In this document: positions 62,803-64,000 of the stretch, piece by piece | How the letters are laid out: each line of letters starts with the position of its first letter | How positions within the stretch are numbered: the stretch's first letter is position 1 | DNA from: Candidatus Cryptobacteroides choladohippi | GTDB taxonomy: Bacteria; Bacteroidota; Bacteroidia; Bacteroidales; UBA932 | Length of the DNA: 64,000 nucleotides | Assembly (NCBI GenBank): GCA_018065985.1 | Contig: JAGHSF010000043.1 | Location: 17,109-81,108, forward strand | Reading direction: 5' to 3' | The notes under the pieces: model-generated | What the model was told of the DNA's origin: nothing | Databases searched by the model: none | What the model saw: only the letters and a program-made list of their open reading frames with translations | Translations under genes and position numbers: made by a program

Positions 62803-63765
62803 ATGAACGTTCCACTCCTACGCTCTCTGAACCAACAACTGATTTCTCCTCAGTACAGAACTCCGGAGGAGGTGCTCTCGTGGATGGGTATGATTCAGGC
62901 GCAGAACTTCGGTGCGGCAAAGATGGCGCTTGCAATGCGTATGAAGTGCACTTCGCTCGAAAAGGCACTAGCCAAAGTGGATGAGGCACTGGACCGTGGC
63001 TCCATCATCCGCACGCATGTGATGAGGCCTACGTGGCAGCTGGTATGCGCGGAGAATGTGCGATGGATGAACGAGGTCTCGCGTGAGCGGATCCGCCGCC
63101 AGGTGGACGGCTACCTGAAGCAGACCGGCACTATGGTCGGAGAGGACGAATATGCACATGCACTGGAGCTTATGCGGCAATGGCTGCAGGGCGGCAACAC
63201 CATGACATCAGACGAGCTGAGGGAGGCATTCGCACAGTACTTCCCCATCGACCGGGAGCATCTTGTCGCGTACATCTGGCGCGCCGAGAACAGCGGTCTC
63301 ATAACGAGCGGACGGGCGCGTGGGAACCACAGTACCTATGCCCTGATGGACGGGCGCGTGCCGATGCAGGAGCCTGTTGATCGGAAGGAGGCTCTGCGAA
63401 GGCTTGCACGCATGTACTGGCGAGGTCATGGCCCTGCGACGCTTGGAGACTTCAGCTGGTGGGCCGGACTGAATATCGGTGAAGCACGGGATGCGTTCCT
63501 GTCGATTGTGGACGACGAACTCGTGCTTGGGTGCGGATATGCATATCACAAAGACTGCCGCATCCACGGAAAACTTGCCGGTACTTCCCTGCTGCTGCCG
63601 GCCTTCGACGAGTATCTGATCGGATATGCAGATCGCTGCGAGGTGCTTCCAAAGGAATACGAGCGCTGCTGCTTCACCCGCAACGGCATCTTCTTCCCTG
63701 TCCGTTTCGAGGCCGGTCAGATTGTCGGCAGCGTGCGTGGCGGCAAGGAGACGAGGTTCAGGTAG
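62803..63765 (+). CDS. AlkZ/YcaQ-superfamily winged-helix DNA glycosylase-like protein
   Basis: 320 residues of the HTH_42 family. It has a QxQ motif at Gln32-Ala33-Gln34 (MIQAQNFGA), the position of the catalytic QxQ or QxD motif in AlkZ and YcaQ, followed by RTHVMRPTWQLV, LGDFSWWAGL and LPAFDEYLIGYADR, typical of the fold. Characterised members remove bulky or crosslinked alkylated bases, some as self-resistance to DNA-damaging natural products. Activity here is inferred. It is monocistronic, with its own promoter and terminator. Confidence 0.85.
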   Translation: MNVPLLRSLNQQLISPQYRTPEEVLSWMGMIQAQNFGAAKMALAMRMKCTSLEKALAKVDEALDRGSIIRTHVMRPTWQLVCAENVRWMNEVSRERIRRQVDGYLKQTGTMVGEDEYAHALELMRQWLQGGNTMTSDELREAFAQYFPIDREHLVAYIWRAENSGLITSGRARGNHSTYALMDGRVPMQEPVDRKEALRRLARMYWRGHGPATLGDFSWWAGLNIGEARDAFLSIVDDELVLGCGYAYHKDCRIHGKLAGTSLLLPAFDEYLIGYADRCEVLPKEYERCCFTRNGIFFPVRFEAGQIVGSVRGGKETRFR

Positions 63766-63787
63766 TAAGCCCATTCGTTTGTTTTAA

Positions 63788-63808
63788 CCGGTGACGGTTT
63801 GTCACCGG
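63788..63808. other. Intergenic hairpin after the AlkZ-like gene
   Basis: Perfect 8-base stem CCGGTGAC/GTCACCGG with loop GGTTT, 20 bases after the stop codon. It has no T-run of its own and may stabilise the mRNA end ahead of the next hairpin. Confidence 0.5.
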
Positions 63809-63834
63809 CTGCCATTTGAGTCGGTTCGATTTCA

Positions 63835-63862
63835 GTTGGAGACTAACTGTCTCCAACTTTTT
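63835..63862 (+). terminator. Rho-independent terminator of the AlkZ-like gene
   Basis: Perfect 9-base stem GTTGGAGAC/GTCTCCAAC with a TAACT loop followed directly by five T. Confidence 0.85.
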
Positions 63863-63863
63863 G

Positions 63864-63871
63864 TATATTTG
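63864..63871 (+). promoter_or_regulatory. Bacteroidetes -7 element near the window end
   Basis: TATATTTG followed by C, starting two bases after the terminator T-run and pointing out of the window. Confidence 0.6.
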
Positions 63872-63926
63872 CGGAAATCTCAGGTTTTCCGTCCTCGATC
63901 AAACGGAGCAACATAACCCAATTGTT

Positions 63927-64000
63927 ATGCGGAAAGAACATCCCACCAGTGCGGTGCGGGTGCTCGAGCCTGAGATACAAAGTTGCTCCCACCCTCTCCC
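63927..64000 (+). CDS. Possible start of an unknown gene, cut by the window end
   Basis: An ATG at 63927 opens a frame (MRKEHPTSAVRVLEPEI...) that stays open for the 24 visible codons, 55 bases after a good -7 element. There is too little to identify a family, and it could equally be untranslated leader. Confidence 0.3.
   Translation, partial: MRKEHPTSAVRVLEPEIQSCSHPL

Noticed and set aside
63821..63834. GGTTCGATTTC resembling a tRNA T-loop
   Set aside because: No acceptor stem, anticodon arm or D-loop can be drawn around it. The neighbouring stems belong to the terminator hairpins.

Overview
The window looks like chromosome from an anaerobic member of the Bacteroidales (Bacteroidota). The reasons are: a G+C-rich coding style; Bacteroidetes-type promoters (-7 element TAnnTTTG) ahead of many genes; no obvious Shine-Dalgarno sequences; and families typical of the phylum, including an S46 dipeptidyl-peptidase, a fimbrillin-like/FISUMP lipoprotein, DUF4876, DUF6850, DUF4293, SPOR lipoproteins, and KorAB with GdhA. 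I cannot assign a genus. No rRNA, tRNA or CRISPR array is visible.

Layout. 1-4733 (minus): a SPOR lipoprotein, an M28-fold/TonB-C protein, leuS, and the start of a YitT-type membrane protein form one operon. 4774-9744: a CapA-like protein runs convergent to gyrA plus a TPR protein. 9834-13872: an orphan Clp N-domain protein, fabF on the minus strand, then a LytTR regulator/DUF4293/nucleoside phosphorylase operon. 13876-17642 (minus): mazG-tcdA-GNAT-prfA. 17689-18990: an acetyl-CoA hydrolase/transferase closed by a strong hairpin. 19066-26087 (minus): a four-gene outer-membrane operon (TonB receptor, DUF4876 lipoprotein, DUF6850 barrel, fimbrillin/FISUMP lipoprotein). 26163-28178: an S46 peptidase. 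28331-36207 (minus): polyferredoxin, M3 peptidase lipoprotein, pncA, pncB and a FeoB whose GTPase motifs are missing. 36271-40504 (minus): korA-korB-gdhA. 40573-45306 (minus): nadK-uppS and bamA-skp. 45370-49311: pdxJ, an OmpH-like lipoprotein, a glycosyltransferase and a periplasmic-binding-fold protein. 49294-55125 (minus): trxB-bamD-rpoZ-recN, radC and miaB. 55170-58127: two small exported proteins, rpoN and pnuC. 58167-58967: an M15 peptidase lipoprotein.

From about 59100 to 62760 the sequence changes character. It holds a triplicated intergenic repeat, an intact A+T-rich IS3-family element, a BIG2/FISUMP lipoprotein, a decayed IS66 and a decayed IS21 istB. An AlkZ-type winged-helix protein follows, then the window ends shortly after a promoter.

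Most genes are housekeeping: translation, DNA topology, NAD salvage and phosphorylation, envelope assembly (BamA, BamD, Skp, UppS) and ferredoxin-linked 2-oxoacid metabolism. The most unusual items are degenerate versions of well-known families. A FeoB permease has lost its G1, G3 and G4 nucleotide-binding motifs. An M28 aminopeptidase fold has lost nearly every metal ligand and is fused to a TonB C-terminal domain. RF1 carries Gln at the stop-codon-reading histidine position. The TonB/DUF4876/DUF6850/FISUMP operon and the C-type-lectin-like tail of the lipoprotein beside the IS3 element are the other places where undescribed biology is plausible.
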